Part shown: piece by piece, positions 36,015 to 44,591 of the stretch
Position numbering within the stretch: position 1 is the first letter of the stretch
How the letters are laid out: each line of letters starts with the position of its first letter
Source: Chloroflexota bacterium
Lineage (GTDB): Bacteria; Chloroflexota; Dehalococcoidia; Lucifugimonadales; Lucifugimonadaceae
NCBI GenBank assembly: GCA_002721615.1
Contig: PBKW01000003.1
Location: forward strand, 1 to 60,501
Length of the DNA: 60,501 bases
Reading direction: 5' to 3'
The notes under the pieces: generated by a model
Seen by the model: the letters and a program-made list of their open reading frames with translations, nothing else
Databases searched by the model: none
What the model was told of the DNA's origin: nothing
Program-made: the position numbers and the translations under genes

Positions 36015-37181
36015 TTATTTCAGTTTATTTAATTCTTCTGACAATTTTTCCCCAACAATTCTCTCTTCTCCTTCATGTAGACCAAAAGGAGAAACATCTA
36101 ACTTAGAATCATCCAAATTGCCATCCATATCAGTATTGCACCTTAACCAAATACTAGGATTACCATTCTTTAAATTATTTACTACATTAATCAAAGATTG
36201 ATCTCCATCTTCCAATTCAATACTTACTCCAAACGGATCATGTCCTATAGAATTATCTTTTACTCTAACTTTTATACCCTGAATATTTTTCAAGTATGAT
36301 GCAATAGTATCACTAACCTTATAAGCTTTTGCTAATCTATCCTCGTGGTTAAGAGTAGTCCAAAGTTTTACGGATGCTACAGCTCCAACAATTTCTTGTC
36401 TATCAATTTTTTGAGGTCTTCCAACACCTCTAACTCTTCTCATTTCATATGCAATAAAACTTTGTAATGAAATTTTTCTTATCATTTCTTCAGTGCCTAT
36501 CGCAAATCCGGTAGAATGAGGGGCACCAATATATTTTGCTGCCATAGCAGAAAAATCTGCTCCCATATTGACATATTTTCCAATATTTTCAATTGGATAT
36601 ACTTGTCCAGCCGCATCTACCATTACAGGCACATTTCTAGATTTTGCTATATCTATAGTTTCCTCTAATGATAAAACATTGGGATCAGAAAAAGTTTCAT
36701 TTGCAACATAATGTACAGCTACAGTATTTTCCGTAATAGAAGATTCCAAATCTGATCTTTTAGTACCTTCTTTAGTTCCAAACTCAACAAGTTTAGCTCC
36801 AGCTAAAGTCAAACACCTTTCATAATGATAACGTTGTCTAGCTTGAATTAATATTTCATCTTTCATTCCAGAAGTATCAGGTAATTTTTTTATAAGTTCA
36901 TCATTGTCTCCAGCCATAAAAGCAGCAGTAGCCAGAGTTAATGCTGATCCTGCACCTGAAGTGATATAAACAGCTTTTGCTCCAAACATATCAGCAATAT
37001 ATCTTCCTGCTTTTTCTTCAAGTTCTTCTAATGGGACATAAGTACTATTAGCATCATCCATAGCGTCCAATACAGGTTTAGGAGGAGTAGATCCACCTAG
37101 TAAAGTAACACTTCCAATAGCATTAATAATTGGTTTTATTCCTAATTCAGAATATATTGCAGTTGCTCTGTTATCTGACAT
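36015..37181 (-). CDS. SelA-like / DgaE-type PLP-dependent enzyme
   Basis: 388 residues, fold type I PLP enzyme of the SelA-like family that includes D-glucosaminate-6-phosphate ammonia-lyase. The N-terminus (ELGIKPIINAIGSVTLLGGS) and TYVPLEELEEKAGRYIADMF, ITSGAGSALTLATAAFMAG are typical. The cofactor lysine is likely in SAMAAKYIGAPHSTGFAIG. The start is the Met of MSDNRAT, preceded by AGGAGG and five bases; the open frame continues 7 codons upstream without a ribosome site. It is divergent from an amidohydrolase gene. The substrate is unknown, and a seryl-tRNA(Sec) synthase is unlikely as the tRNA-binding N-terminal domain is missing. Confidence 0.85.
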   Translation of the reverse strand: MSDNRATAIYSELGIKPIINAIGSVTLLGGSTPPKPVLDAMDDANSTYVPLEELEEKAGRYIADMFGAKAVYITSGAGSALTLATAAFMAGDNDELIKKLPDTSGMKDEILIQARQRYHYERCLTLAGAKLVEFGTKEGTKRSDLESSITENTVAVHYVANETFSDPNVLSLEETIDIAKSRNVPVMVDAAGQVYPIENIGKYVNMGADFSAMAAKYIGAPHSTGFAIGTEEMIRKISLQSFIAYEMRRVRGVGRPQKIDRQEIVGAVASVKLWTTLNHEDRLAKAYKVSDTIASYLKNIQGIKVRVKDNSIGHDPFGVSIELEDGDQSLINVVNNLKNGNPSIWLRCNTDMDGNLDDSKLDVSPFGLHEGEERIVGEKLSEELNKLK

Positions 37182-37291
37182 TTTTCCTCCTAAAACTATC
37201 AAATAGAAAATTTAATTTATTAATTTAAAAAAACAGTTTTGAATTTATACATAGAAAGGTTATCATATTTGGAACATTAATCTTAAAATTT

Positions 37292-38545
37292 ATGAAAACA
37301 ATCTATAAAGCTAAATATATTTGTAACCAAAATTTCAATAATTGGTTAATTGATCACTCAATAATTGTAGAAAATGGTTCTATTATTGATGTGTTACCTA
37401 CTAGTACACTTCTAGAAAAAAATGGACTCAAAATACATGATCTTGGAAATGTTTACCTTATACCAGGATTAATTGAAACTCATGCTCATATGCATGTTAG
37501 TGCTACGCATGATGCTTTAGATATTTTATTAAATGAAACTCGAGAACAATTACTTTTAAGAGCATCTGAAAATTTAAAAAAAGCTATTTATTCTGGAGTA
37601 ACAACATTGAGAGATTTAGGCTCAAGAAATGATATTGCTTTTCCTATAAGAGATGCAGTTAAATCAAAAATTTTTACATCACCCAAATTATTGATTTCCG
37701 GTACACCAATTACTATTACATCAGGTCATTGTTATTTTTTTGGAACAGAATGTGATAGCAAAAACTCTGTAATAAAAGCTATTAGAAATCAAATTAAATT
37801 AGGAGCAGACCATATAAAACTTATGGCTTCTGGTGGAAATTTCACTCCTACATCTAATCCTAGAGAACCTCAATATGGATTTGAAATAATAGAAACAGCA
37901 AGAAAAGAATCAGAAAGACTAGGAGTTTACTTAACTGCTCATACTCTTTCAGCTCAATCAACAAAATTTTGTGTCGATGCAGGAGTTCATAACCTTATAC
38001 ATAGTAGATTCTTAAATAAAAATCCATCTAAAAAATATGGAGATTATTCTTCTGAAATTTTTTCAAAAATTGCTGAAAAAGGATTATTTGTTGAACCAAC
38101 TATTGGTGCAGAATTATTAAGAGTAGAAGCTGAAAAACAAGGTCTTCCCATGAGAAAACCTAATTGGTCTGTTGCAGAATCACCTATTACTACCCAAGAT
38201 ATGATTGACCAATTTACAAAAATGGAAAAAGAAGGTGTTAGGCTTACTGGTGGATTAGATATGGGAATGGCTTATGCGACATTTGATAAATCCGCTGCAA
38301 GTGCATGGGCTATGGTAGAATTTCTTGGAAATAATCCTTGGAAGGCAATAAAAAACATGACTCTATTAAATGCAGAATGTCTTAGGATTGAAAATATTAC
38401 AGGATCTATTTCACCTCAAAAATCAGCTGATTTTATAACTTTTGAAAAAAATCCTATTGATAATATAAGAAATCTTACAATTAATCCTTCAGATGTGATT
38501 TTGGAAGGAAAATTATTAAAAAGAAATCACAAAATAGTTAATTAA
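37292..38545 (+). CDS. Metal-dependent amidohydrolase (imidazolonepropionase/prolidase-like)
   Basis: 417 residues, amidohydrolase superfamily. The first metal pair is in GLIETHAHMHVSATH (HxH), the bridging carboxylated Lys is probably in HIKLMASGG, later ligands are His in LTAHTLSAQS and GVHNLIHSRF, and the Asp in TGGLDMGMAY. The C-terminal beta-sandwich ends with GSISPQKSADFITFEKNPI, which is the family norm. This branch contains Xaa-Pro or Xaa-Arg dipeptidases and imidazolone-type enzymes; the substrate is not predictable. Divergent from the SelA-like gene with 110 bp between them. Confidence 0.9.
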   Translation: MKTIYKAKYICNQNFNNWLIDHSIIVENGSIIDVLPTSTLLEKNGLKIHDLGNVYLIPGLIETHAHMHVSATHDALDILLNETREQLLLRASENLKKAIYSGVTTLRDLGSRNDIAFPIRDAVKSKIFTSPKLLISGTPITITSGHCYFFGTECDSKNSVIKAIRNQIKLGADHIKLMASGGNFTPTSNPREPQYGFEIIETARKESERLGVYLTAHTLSAQSTKFCVDAGVHNLIHSRFLNKNPSKKYGDYSSEIFSKIAEKGLFVEPTIGAELLRVEAEKQGLPMRKPNWSVAESPITTQDMIDQFTKMEKEGVRLTGGLDMGMAYATFDKSAASAWAMVEFLGNNPWKAIKNMTLLNAECLRIENITGSISPQKSADFITFEKNPIDNIRNLTINPSDVILEGKLLKRNHKIVN

Positions 38546-38546
38546 T

Positions 38547-40298
38547 TTAATCATCCTCCAAAGTAGAAGTGTCCCCTTCAGGTAAACCTAATTCTCTAGC
38601 TTTTAATAATCTTCTCATAATTTTCCCACTTCTAGTTTTCGGTAAAGAATCTACATAACCAATATCTCTAGGAGCAACACCTGCTGAAAGTTTTTCTCTA
38701 GCAAATCTCATAATTTCTCTTTTAAGTTTTTCGTCCCACTCATATCCTACATTTAGTGCAACAAATGCTTTGACTACTTCCATAGCTATTTTATCTGGAA
38801 TTCCTATAACTCCTGCTTCAGCTACTGCAGGATGTTCAATTAATGCACTTTCAACTTCAAAAGGACTAACTAGGTGACCAGCAGTATTGATAACATCATC
38901 TGATCTACCTTGAAACCAAAAATATCCATCTTCATCCATTAAAGCTTCATCCCCAGTAATATACCAAGATTTTTTAAATCTAGAATTATATCTTTCACTG
39001 TTATTCCAATAGGCATGAAATTGGGAAGGCCATCCTGGTTTCACAGCAAGTAATCCGGATTTATTAGGAGGAAGTGGATTAAAATCTTTATCTAATATTG
39101 CTAATTCAATCCCTGGAATAGGTTTACCCATTGAGCCAGGCCTTACATTCATTGATGCATAATTAGCACACATAATTGCCCCAGTTTCAGTCTGCCACCA
39201 ATTATCATGAATGGGTTGTTCAAAATTCTTATTTCCCCAAATTACTGCTTCTGGATTTAAAGGTTCCCCTACACTACCTATAAATCTCAAAGTTGATAAA
39301 TCATGTTGTTTAACAGGTTTTTCTCCTGATTTCATCAACATTCTTATTGCAGTAGGAGCAGTATACCAAACAGAAACTTTATATTTTTCAATAATACTGT
39401 ACCATTTTGATGCACTAAATCCTCCTTCATATATCACTTGTGTTATTCCATTACTCCAAGGAGCAAACATTCCATAAGATGTACCCGTAACCCATCCAGG
39501 GTCAGCAGTACACCAATAAATATCATCATGATGAAAATCTAAAGCCCACTTTCCTGTAGCATACTGTTGAACAATTGCTTGATGTCGATGAACAGCACCT
39601 TTAGGTTTTCCAGTAGTGCCAGAAGTATAATGCATTATAGAGTAATCATATTGACTAGTATTAGCTATAGAAAAATCACTAGATGATTTTTCCATTAATT
39701 CTTCATAAGAAAGATCTTGTTCTATAAGAGGGTTGTTATCTCTATTATCTTTATTGACTACTATAATATTTTGCAAATCATTCAAATCACCTAACATATT
39801 TGAAATTTTCCTTCTTAATTCTGGTTGTGTAACCAACAACTTTGCTCCAGCATCTTCCATTCTATCTTTTACAGGATCAGGACCAAAAGCAGAAAACAAA
39901 GGACCAACTACAGCACCAATCTTTAACCCTCCAAATACAGCTATATAACATTCAGGTAACCTATCCATAAAGACAAAAATCCTATCACCTAATTTCACGC
40001 CTAAAGAATTTAAAACATTTGCAAATTTATCAGTTAAATCTTTCAATTGTTTAAATGTATAAATTTCTTCTTCACCATTTTTACCTTCCCAAAGAATAGC
40101 AATTTTTTCTCCTAAACCATTCTTAACATGTCTATCTATACATTCATATGCTTTATTTAATCCACCTCCAGGCAACCAATCTAATTCAGAATAAATTTCG
40201 TCCCATGATGATTTTTCATATGAATCATCATAATTTTTAATATTAGATTTAACAGTAAATTGATTTTGATCTGGTTTTTTGATTTCTTCAAAATCCAT
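38547..40298 (-). CDS. acsA: Acetyl-CoA synthetase (AMP-forming), AcsA type
   Basis: Activates acetate, or a similar short acid, to acyl-CoA. 583 residues. The P-loop is MHYTSGTTGKPKGAVHRHQA, then CTADPGWVTGTSYGMFAPWS, the ATP-binding NWWQTETGAIMC, YFWFQGRSDDVINTAGHLVS (quoted block), and the C-terminal catalytic lysine in SLPKTRSGKIMRRLLKA, the site controlled by acetylation in relatives. It resembles the Bacillus-type AcsA, which is shorter than the proteobacterial Acs. A strong GGAGG lies six bases before the ATG. Upstream there is a 20-base palindrome at 40338. Confidence 0.93.
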   Translation of the reverse strand: MDFEEIKKPDQNQFTVKSNIKNYDDSYEKSSWDEIYSELDWLPGGGLNKAYECIDRHVKNGLGEKIAILWEGKNGEEEIYTFKQLKDLTDKFANVLNSLGVKLGDRIFVFMDRLPECYIAVFGGLKIGAVVGPLFSAFGPDPVKDRMEDAGAKLLVTQPELRRKISNMLGDLNDLQNIIVVNKDNRDNNPLIEQDLSYEELMEKSSSDFSIANTSQYDYSIMHYTSGTTGKPKGAVHRHQAIVQQYATGKWALDFHHDDIYWCTADPGWVTGTSYGMFAPWSNGITQVIYEGGFSASKWYSIIEKYKVSVWYTAPTAIRMLMKSGEKPVKQHDLSTLRFIGSVGEPLNPEAVIWGNKNFEQPIHDNWWQTETGAIMCANYASMNVRPGSMGKPIPGIELAILDKDFNPLPPNKSGLLAVKPGWPSQFHAYWNNSERYNSRFKKSWYITGDEALMDEDGYFWFQGRSDDVINTAGHLVSPFEVESALIEHPAVAEAGVIGIPDKIAMEVVKAFVALNVGYEWDEKLKREIMRFAREKLSAGVAPRDIGYVDSLPKTRSGKIMRRLLKARELGLPEGDTSTLEDD

Positions 40299-40337
40299 TA
40301 CAGCCTCCTGATTAAAATATTTTTATTTTTAATACAA

Positions 40338-40357
40338 ATTTGATATTTATATCAAAT
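40338..40357. promoter_or_regulatory. Palindromic operator-like site upstream of acsA
   Basis: Two 8-base arms, ATTTGATA and TATCAAAT, around a 4-base centre, 40 bp upstream of the acsA start and about 165 bp before rplI. The length and symmetry fit a dimeric regulator site. In such AT-rich DNA it could be chance, and no regulator gene is near. Confidence 0.4.
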
Positions 40358-40521
40358 ACAACAAATAGAAATCTTTTTAAGGTATACTATTCATTGCCTT
40401 AGTTAATATTTTCATTATTATAACCTATAGAAACAATATATCTTTTTTTTAAAAAACATGTTTTAAAAAATGAAAATCTTAATTAATTGATGTAAATTAA
40501 GAAATCACAAGAAGGTAAAAA

Positions 40522-41172
40522 ATGAAAGTAATATTTTTAAAAGATATTCTCCCAACAGCAATGGCTGGAGATATAAAAGAAGTTAAAACAGGATTCGCTA
40601 GAAATTACCTTATTCCAAAAGGAATAGCAGTATTAGCAACAAAATCTTCAATGGATCAAGCAACAAAACTTCAAAAAGAAGCTCAAGAAAGAAGATTAAT
40701 TGAGTCAAAAAAATGGGAAGAGAAAGGAAAATCTCTCGAAGAGAAAATTTTAACCATTACTGTTCAAACTGGACCTACAGGGAGACTTTATGGTTCAGTA
40801 ACAAATACTTTAGTTGCTGATAAAATCGAAGAAGAAACTGGAATAAAACTGGATCGTAGAAATATAAGATTCCCTGATCCAATACGAATGGTAGGAGATT
40901 ACAAAGTACCAGTAAAACTTTATGAAGGAATTAGTATAGATTTAGGATTAAAAGTTATAAGTGATGGAACCAATTTGGAAGAAGAAGTTTTTGAAATTAC
41001 TGATACTCAAACAAAACCCGTAACCGAAAATAAAGAAGAAAATGATCAAGACGATGAAAAATCTAATGTAATTACACCTAATAATGAAGAAGATCTAGAA
41101 GAAAAAGGTGTTGAAAATAATAATGCAGATGTCCCTGAAAAAAATACTGAAAAAGAGGAAAAAAAAGATTAG
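40522..41172 (+). CDS. rplI: Large ribosomal subunit protein bL9 with acidic C-terminal extension
   Basis: 216 residues; the usual bL9 is about 148. Residues 1-147 are a normal bL9: MKVIFLKDILPTAMAGDIKE, VKTGFARNYLIPKGIAV, and the C-terminal domain with VGDYKVPVKLYEGI. Residues 150-216 are an extra tail, mostly Glu, Asp, Asn and Lys, likely disordered. AAGAAGG precedes the ATG. It leads the dnaB locus, an rplI-dnaB pairing seen in many bacteria. Confidence 0.95.
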   Translation: MKVIFLKDILPTAMAGDIKEVKTGFARNYLIPKGIAVLATKSSMDQATKLQKEAQERRLIESKKWEEKGKSLEEKILTITVQTGPTGRLYGSVTNTLVADKIEEETGIKLDRRNIRFPDPIRMVGDYKVPVKLYEGISIDLGLKVISDGTNLEEEVFEITDTQTKPVTENKEENDQDDEKSNVITPNNEEDLEEKGVENNNADVPEKNTEKEEKKD

Positions 41173-41189
41173 TAAATTAGGGATCACAA

Positions 41190-42560
41190 ATGCTTGGAGA
41201 GAAATTACCACCTCATGATTTAGATGCTGAAACTTCAGTACTTGGTTCTATAATTATAGACGGAGATTCTTTAACAAAAGTTTCCAGTTTCTTACATCCC
41301 GAAGATTTTTATAGTAAAGCTAACAGTGTATGCTTTGATGCATGCCTATCATTGTTTGATAGAGGAACACCAATAGACGAAAAAACACTTGGAGATTTTT
41401 TAGAATCAGAAGATTTACTAAAAGAAATTGAAGGAGGTAGAGGTTACTTCAGTTATATGGTAAGCCAAGTACCAACACATCTTCACATAGAGTTTTATGG
41501 AAAAATAGTACAAAGAACTGCCACTATGAGACGTTTAATAGGAGCAGCAAATGAAATAGCATCTATTGGTTACAATGACAACCCAGACTTATCTCAAGCT
41601 TTAGGTCAAGCAGAAGAAATTATATTTGGATTAAGAACAACACAAGACAGTAAGGATTTCACTCCTTTACGAGAATCTCTTGATACTTACCTCTTACCTC
41701 AAGATTTAGTCGAAGGAGAAGATAACAATAGAACACCTATCCCTTCAGGATTTAGAGATTTAGATCAATTACTTGGAGGGCTTCAAAGATCGGATATGCT
41801 AGTTCTTGCAGCAAGACCAAGTATTGGAAAAAGCACACTAGCTTTGAATATAGCTAGACATGCAGCTGGAAATAATCAAAAAGTAGCAATATTCAGTTTA
41901 GAAATGGGAAGAGAACAGATAGCATTAAGATTATTATCTTCAGAATCAAGGATTGATACTCATAGATTACGTTTGGGGTTAACTACAAATGAACAAGATG
42001 CAATTATTGTTGACTCTGTAGGAAGACTATCTGACCTACCTATCTGGATAGATGACACACCTATTCAAACAGTAATTGAAATGAGATCAAAAGCAAGAAG
42101 ACTTCAGAAAGAAAGAGGTTTAGATTTTATAGTGGTAGATTACATGCAATTAATTTATGGTAGTCGTGGAAATAGAGATAATAATAGAGCACAAGAAGTA
42201 AGCGCTATTTCAAGAGAATTAAAAGCAATGGCTAGAGATTTACACGTTCCTGTATTAGCAGTATCTCAACTTAGTAGATCTATAGAACAAAGACAATCAC
42301 ATAGACCAATATTATCTGATTTAAGAGAAAGTGGAAGTATAGAACAAGATTCAGATATAGTAGCTTTTATTCACAGAGAAGAAAAATTTACTACTGAAGA
42401 AGAATGGATTAGAGCTAATAACACTGAACCATATCCAAAAGGTTTAGCAGAAATAATTATTGCAAAACACCGTCATGGACCTATTGGAAGCGTATGGTTA
42501 GTAGTTAATGATAATTTCGCAACCTTTAATGATGCAGCTCGAGGAATAGTATCAAGCTAA
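41190..42560 (+). CDS. dnaB: Replicative DNA helicase DnaB
   Basis: Hexameric 5'-3' helicase at the fork. 456 residues, no intein. The N-terminal primase-interaction domain starts LPPHDLDAETSVLGSIIIDG. The RecA-like domain has Walker A LAARPSIGKSTLALNIA, FSLEMGREQIALRLLS, Walker B VVDYMQLI, and LSQLSRSIEQRQ, SDLRESGSIEQDSDIVAF, with the DNA-binding and arginine-finger end IIAKHRHGPIG. It lies 17 bp after rplI and one base before a small gene, which with the next encodes a likely loader. Confidence 0.97.
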   Translation: MLGEKLPPHDLDAETSVLGSIIIDGDSLTKVSSFLHPEDFYSKANSVCFDACLSLFDRGTPIDEKTLGDFLESEDLLKEIEGGRGYFSYMVSQVPTHLHIEFYGKIVQRTATMRRLIGAANEIASIGYNDNPDLSQALGQAEEIIFGLRTTQDSKDFTPLRESLDTYLLPQDLVEGEDNNRTPIPSGFRDLDQLLGGLQRSDMLVLAARPSIGKSTLALNIARHAAGNNQKVAIFSLEMGREQIALRLLSSESRIDTHRLRLGLTTNEQDAIIVDSVGRLSDLPIWIDDTPIQTVIEMRSKARRLQKERGLDFIVVDYMQLIYGSRGNRDNNRAQEVSAISRELKAMARDLHVPVLAVSQLSRSIEQRQSHRPILSDLRESGSIEQDSDIVAFIHREEKFTTEEEWIRANNTEPYPKGLAEIIIAKHRHGPIGSVWLVVNDNFATFNDAARGIVSS

Positions 42561-42561
42561 T

Positions 42562-42897
42562 ATGACTAATAATAACTGGTTAAAAACATTAAATAGATTA
42601 ACTGAAGTAAATTTAGACAACTTAGATGAAAATTATATAAAAGACATTGAAGATGAATTTAATGAACTAGATTTGATAAGTGAGGCTAAATCATTTGTTT
42701 TATATTGGAGTGAAACGAGAAAATTAAAAAGATGGAAATTTGCTTTTAGAAATTGGCTTATAAAGTCTAAAAAATTTAAAGAGGAGAAATATGGAAAATC
42801 TAGGGGAAATTTTAAACAATTTAAATCGTCAGAATACTACAGATCCGAAGAATATAATCAAAAGTTCAAAGACAACCCAAGAGCCAATCATGTCTAA
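42562..42897 (+). CDS. Small protein with phage-primosome-like FxxYW/WxxxFRNWL motif
   Basis: 111 residues, basic. FVLYW (45-49) and RWKFAFRNWL (57-66) resemble the short C-terminal motif (FxxYW...DWxxTWRNWLRRA) of phage replication O/DnaT-like proteins that bind ssDNA and helicase. The rest is charged, and the C-terminal 35 residues lie in DNA that also encodes the start of the next gene (107-bp overlap in another frame). It starts one base after the dnaB stop with no clear ribosome site, so coupling to dnaB is likely. Inference: primosome or helicase-loading accessory protein. No known family is recognised with confidence. Confidence 0.65.
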   Translation: MTNNNWLKTLNRLTEVNLDNLDENYIKDIEDEFNELDLISEAKSFVLYWSETRKLKRWKFAFRNWLIKSKKFKEEKYGKSRGNFKQFKSSEYYRSEEYNQKFKDNPRANHV

Positions 42898-43615
42898 AAA
42901 TAATTATTCTTGTGAATTATGCCTTGATTTAAAATGGATAGGTAATGAAAAAAGTGTAGGATCATTAGATTTTGGAAAATTAATTCCATGTCAATGTCAG
43001 AAAGACCAAATTAGTAAAGACAGAGAAGAGATTTTGTCAAAAAATATTACTTCTAATTTAGGTGATATATCTTTAGAAAAAATCAGAACCCAAACTTTTG
43101 AAAATTTTGATCATCCAAATCTAGAGAATGATATCTTAACTACCTCTATTAAAAGTGCCAAAAGTTATGCAGAAAACTATGATGGATTTTTTTTAATTTC
43201 AGGTCCTACTGGCGTAGGAAAAACTCATCTTGCCTTAGCTATTGCTGGAAATAGAATAAAAAACAATCTATCTGTATATTTCTGTTTTATGCCAAATTTA
43301 CTTGATAAGCTTAGAAAATCGTTCGAGGAAAGCGACCCTTCATTAAAAATTGATTTTGATGACTTAATTAACTCGCCATTTCTGATTCTCGATGATCTAG
43401 GATCTGAAAATTCAAGTAATTGGGCATCTGAAAAAATTTATCAAATCATAGTTAATAGGCATAATCTTCGGTTACCAACAGTAATAACTACACGAAAAAA
43501 TGAAGACGATCAATTTAATTATGGTGAATACACAGAAGCAATTAGATCACGATTAAATGATATTAAGGTTGTTTCACCTATTACAATAGGCACTTCAGAT
43601 TACAGAAAAAAATAG
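42791..43615 (+). CDS. DnaC/DnaI-like helicase loader ATPase with N-terminal zinc ribbon
   Basis: 274 residues. A zinc-binding N-terminal segment has Cys41, Cys44, Cys67 and Cys69 (CELC ... PCQC), as in DnaI-like loaders. The AAA+ domain has Walker A GPTGVGKT (138-145), Walker B FLILDDLG (197-204) and a sensor TVITTRKN, the DnaC/IstB pattern. ATG 42791 is preceded by GAGGAG, so translation starts within the small upstream gene; starting at the later Met 34 would shorten the overlap but lacks a ribosome site. Context right after dnaB supports helicase loading. No transposase (istA) is near, so IstB is rejected. Confidence 0.85.
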   Translation: MENLGEILNNLNRQNTTDPKNIIKSSKTTQEPIMSKNNYSCELCLDLKWIGNEKSVGSLDFGKLIPCQCQKDQISKDREEILSKNITSNLGDISLEKIRTQTFENFDHPNLENDILTTSIKSAKSYAENYDGFFLISGPTGVGKTHLALAIAGNRIKNNLSVYFCFMPNLLDKLRKSFEESDPSLKIDFDDLINSPFLILDDLGSENSSNWASEKIYQIIVNRHNLRLPTVITTRKNEDDQFNYGEYTEAIRSRLNDIKVVSPITIGTSDYRKK

Positions 43616-43617
43616 CA

Positions 43618-44538
43618 ATGAAAAATGTGAACCATCCATATTTAATTGCAAATTCAGAAAAATTCTGGAATCTCATAGAACATGATTCATCCTTAGAAAT
43701 TAAATATAAAGGTACAACTTGGGCTGAAGGACCTGCTTGGAATTTTGAGAAAGATCAACTTATTTGGAGTGATGTTCCACAAAATAAAATGTATTGTCTT
43801 AATTCAGATTCATCTGTAATTATTTTTAAAGAAAAATCAGATTACAATAATGGAAATTTTATTGATCAAGAAGGCAGATTGGTAAGTTGCCAACATGGAA
43901 AAAGAAGAGTAATAAGAAAAGAAAAATCTGGAAAAACCACTATTATTGCTGACAATTATCAAGGTAAAAAACTTAATTCTCCAAATGATGTTGTAGTTAA
44001 AAGTGATGGAACAATATGGTTTACTGATCCTCCTTATGGAATCATGACAAATGAAGAGGGCTTTAAGTCTAAAAGTGAACTAGGAGGAAACTATGTATTC
44101 AGGGTAAATACAAAAAATCAAGTTGAAATAGTATGTAATGATTTTGATAAACCTAATGGTTTAGCGTTTTCTCCTGACGAGAATTTTTTGTACATTGCAG
44201 ATAGTGGTGCTTCTTTTGGAGAAAAAATTCATCCAGAAAGACCTCATCATATTAGAAAATTCAAAGTTACAAGAAACAATTATTTGGAAGATTTAGGAGT
44301 ATTTACAGTTATAAATCCAGGTGTACCTGATGGATTTTCAGTAGACTCTATAGGCAACATTTATACTAGTTCTTGGGACTCAATACAAATAATCTCTCCA
44401 TTAGGTGAAAATATTGGAAAAATTGAGATTCCAGAAAAAGTTTCAAATTGCTGTTTTGGAGGATCTGATAAAAAAACTCTGTATATTACTGCCAGTTCTC
44501 GTTTATACTCCATTAGACTGAAAATTAATGGAATATAA
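43618..44538 (+). CDS. SMP-30/gluconolactonase family sugar-acid lactonase
   Basis: 306 residues, six-bladed beta-propeller. WAEGPAWNFEKDQLIWSDVP supplies the metal-binding Glu, NNGNFIDQEGRLVSCQHGKR the substrate loop, LNSPNDVVVKSDGTIWFTDP the Asn/Asp ligands, and VPDGFSVDSIGNIYTSSWDS the last Asp. It would hydrolyse an aldonolactone such as gluconolactone to the free acid. It starts 2 bp after the loader gene and lies upstream of the pentose phosphate genes, with gluconokinase and 6-phosphogluconate dehydrogenase further down. Confidence 0.88.
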   Translation: MKNVNHPYLIANSEKFWNLIEHDSSLEIKYKGTTWAEGPAWNFEKDQLIWSDVPQNKMYCLNSDSSVIIFKEKSDYNNGNFIDQEGRLVSCQHGKRRVIRKEKSGKTTIIADNYQGKKLNSPNDVVVKSDGTIWFTDPPYGIMTNEEGFKSKSELGGNYVFRVNTKNQVEIVCNDFDKPNGLAFSPDENFLYIADSGASFGEKIHPERPHHIRKFKVTRNNYLEDLGVFTVINPGVPDGFSVDSIGNIYTSSWDSIQIISPLGENIGKIEIPEKVSNCCFGGSDKKTLYITASSRLYSIRLKINGI

Positions 44539-44591
44539 TTAAAATACAAAATAAGATACAACTTTAATATTTCAATGAAAAAAAAATAAAA

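Noticed and set aside
36015-37181. Selenocysteine synthase SelA
   Set aside because: The N-terminal tRNA-binding domain is missing and no selB, selC or selD is near; the only tRNA seen is tRNA-Ser(GCU).
42811-42817. TTTAAAC slippery-type heptamer in frame for the loader gene
   Set aside because: A -1 slip there would enter the small gene's frame and stop at 42897, yielding a short product; no stem-loop or pseudoknot is evident, and the heptamer is common by chance in AT-rich DNA.
42791-43615. IstB-type transposition helper
   Set aside because: The ATPase looks similar to IstB, but there is no istA transposase or inverted repeat, and it has an N-terminal zinc ribbon and a dnaB neighbour.
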